The translations under genes and the position numbers were made by a program. This document shows positions 15,754-16,444 of a stretch of 16,444 nucleotides of DNA, one piece after another. The stretch is taken from the NCBI RefSeq assembly GCF_000026985.1, contig NC_017390.1, positions 1,758,822 through 1,775,265 on the forward strand, given 5' to 3'. Position 1 is the first letter of the stretch. Each line of letters opens with the position of its first letter. The stretch comes from Erwinia pyrifoliae DSM 12163 (GTDB taxonomy: Bacteria > Pseudomonadota > Gammaproteobacteria > Enterobacterales > Enterobacteriaceae). The notes under the pieces were generated by a model. It was not told where the DNA came from, made no database searches, and saw only the letters and a program-made list of their open reading frames with translations.

Positions 15754-16444
15754 ATGTCAGGAATATCCGACGGACCGTATGGTATCTTTCAAGATGAAAG
15801 AATTAAGTTTAGCGCGCAATTTCCTGGGACATTAAACGATAGTGATAGAAACTTTATCAGGAAAATTGCTACGGCGAATAATTCACTTACCGCTTTACGG
15901 GTAAAAAGTTTGACAAATCCCCCCCCGCTAACTCAACTAGCTATTGAAAGTTTAGTTGAGTCGAAGAATGCACATACCAAAGAATATCAATCTTTAATAC
16001 AGCAGGCGGATGATTATATAGGCAATGCGCCAAAACTGGAACCGCTTGGAAATTATATCCATGTATCAAAATTATGGGATAATCTGAAGGGCATCTCTAT
16101 TGAACAATATTTTGCAGCTGCGAATTTTATTGCTTTAGAACGGGTAAAGTCTCGTGAACGTGTTAATATTATTGTGGGAAATCATAAAATAATAGATCCA
16201 TCCTTAATAGAACAGCTAGAGATGACGGCTATTTCCAAAAATAACCTAAAAGACCTTGTCACCGTATCGGGTTCTCCTGTTGAAGAAGCCATGTCCCGCT
16301 ATGGGCTGGTGTCAGCAAGGGCAAGGGAAACGCTGGAGGTGTTTGTTGCAGAAGGGCCGGCAGGCGAATTTGTTAACAGCAGAGACTGTAACGTTAAAGA
16401 AGTGATGTCGCATTTTGGCTTGATGACAGCAAGGGCAAGGGAAA
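15754..16444 (+). CDS. Unrecognised protein with 38-residue tandem repeats, 5' part only
   Basis: The gene runs off the window after 230 complete codons with no stop. I do not recognise the family. The first about 166 residues (start MSGISDGPYGIF) show no signal peptide or membrane segment and look mostly helical and soluble. From about residue 167 a repeat begins. Residues 176-192 (VEEAMSRYGLVSARARE) and 214-230 (VKEVMSHFGLMTARARE) are exactly 38 residues apart, and DLV (167-169) and EFV (205-207) mark corresponding unit starts. The DNA repeats too: 18 of 19 bases match at 16312-16330 and 16426-16444. The N-terminal part is AT-rich (22 G/C of 60 at 15781-15840) and has a C8 run at 15919-15926; the repeat part is near 55% GC. 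TAGGG at 15744-15748 could be the ribosome binding site. Foreign origin is likely. A secreted effector, toxin or solenoid binding protein are all possible; none is shown. Confidence 0.8.
   Translation, partial: MSGISDGPYGIFQDERIKFSAQFPGTLNDSDRNFIRKIATANNSLTALRVKSLTNPPPLTQLAIESLVESKNAHTKEYQSLIQQADDYIGNAPKLEPLGNYIHVSKLWDNLKGISIEQYFAAANFIALERVKSRERVNIIVGNHKIIDPSLIEQLEMTAISKNNLKDLVTVSGSPVEEAMSRYGLVSARARETLEVFVAEGPAGEFVNSRDCNVKEVMSHFGLMTARARE
16253..16444 (+). repeat. Tandem coding repeat, 114-bp (38-residue) period, continuing beyond the window
   Basis: One complete unit and the start of a second are visible. Key residues are shared at fixed offsets: Val176/214, Glu178/216, Met180/218, Ser181/219, Gly184/222, Leu185/223, and ARARE at 188-192/226-230. 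The pattern of a short helix, a Gly-Leu turn and a second Arg/Ala-rich helix suggests a helical-hairpin unit. The high DNA identity over the 3' part of the unit indicates recent duplication. Confidence 0.75.

Noticed and set aside
16038..16043. GGAACC as a possible hrp box
   Set aside because: It lies inside the coding sequence and no CCAC element follows at the required spacing.
1..16444. Search for CRISPR arrays, tRNA or rRNA genes, insertion sequences and integrases
   Set aside because: None was seen on reading both strands; the only tandem repeat is the coding repeat at the 3' end.

Overview
This window comes from an enterobacterial chromosome, most likely Erwiniaceae (Erwinia/Pantoea-like). 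That placement is inferred from protein similarity and gene order; no species marker is present. The order cheR-cheB-cheY-cheZ, flhB-flhA-flhE, argS (reverse), yecM, cutC matches the Escherichia coli chemotaxis/flagellar block as I recall it. Three differences stand out: yecT is missing between flhE and argS, a PLP-dependent C-S lyase gene sits between yecM and cutC, and cmoB is not found after cutC.

Region 1 (1-6814) is the chemotaxis block. It opens with the last codons of a methyl-accepting chemotaxis protein (MCP) ending in the CheR/CheB tether NWETF. A Tsr-like MCP follows, with its own sigma-28 promoter and the same tether, and then a Tap-like MCP without a tether. After these come cheR (methyltransferase), cheB (methylesterase/deamidase), cheY (response regulator) and cheZ (CheY-P phosphatase), closed by a strong intrinsic terminator. 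Together these genes carry the receptor, adaptation and output steps; cheA and cheW presumably lie upstream of the window.

Region 2 (6815-10667) is flhB-flhA-flhE, encoding flagellar type III export gate components. The three genes overlap or abut. The block ends in hairpins shared with the convergent argS.

Region 3 (10668-15408) holds argS (minus), a divergent intergenic region, yecM (plus), a MalY/PatB-type lyase (minus, overlapping yecM tail to tail by 7 bp) and cutC (plus). Inside and beyond the 3' end of cutC I find all the parts of the sigma-E-dependent sRNA MicL. These are a sigma-E promoter within the cutC coding sequence, a 10-nt segment complementary to the start of the E. coli lpp coding sequence, and a textbook terminator.

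Region 4 (15409-16444) begins directly after the MicL terminator and looks like acquired DNA. It holds about 345 bp of AT-richer non-coding sequence and then the 5' part of an unrecognised gene that runs off the window. Its N-terminal part is AT-rich and contains a run of eight C. It then changes to normal GC content where a 38-residue tandem repeat (key residues V-x-E-x-M-S-x-aromatic-G-L ... A-R-A-R-E) begins. This is the least explained part of the window.
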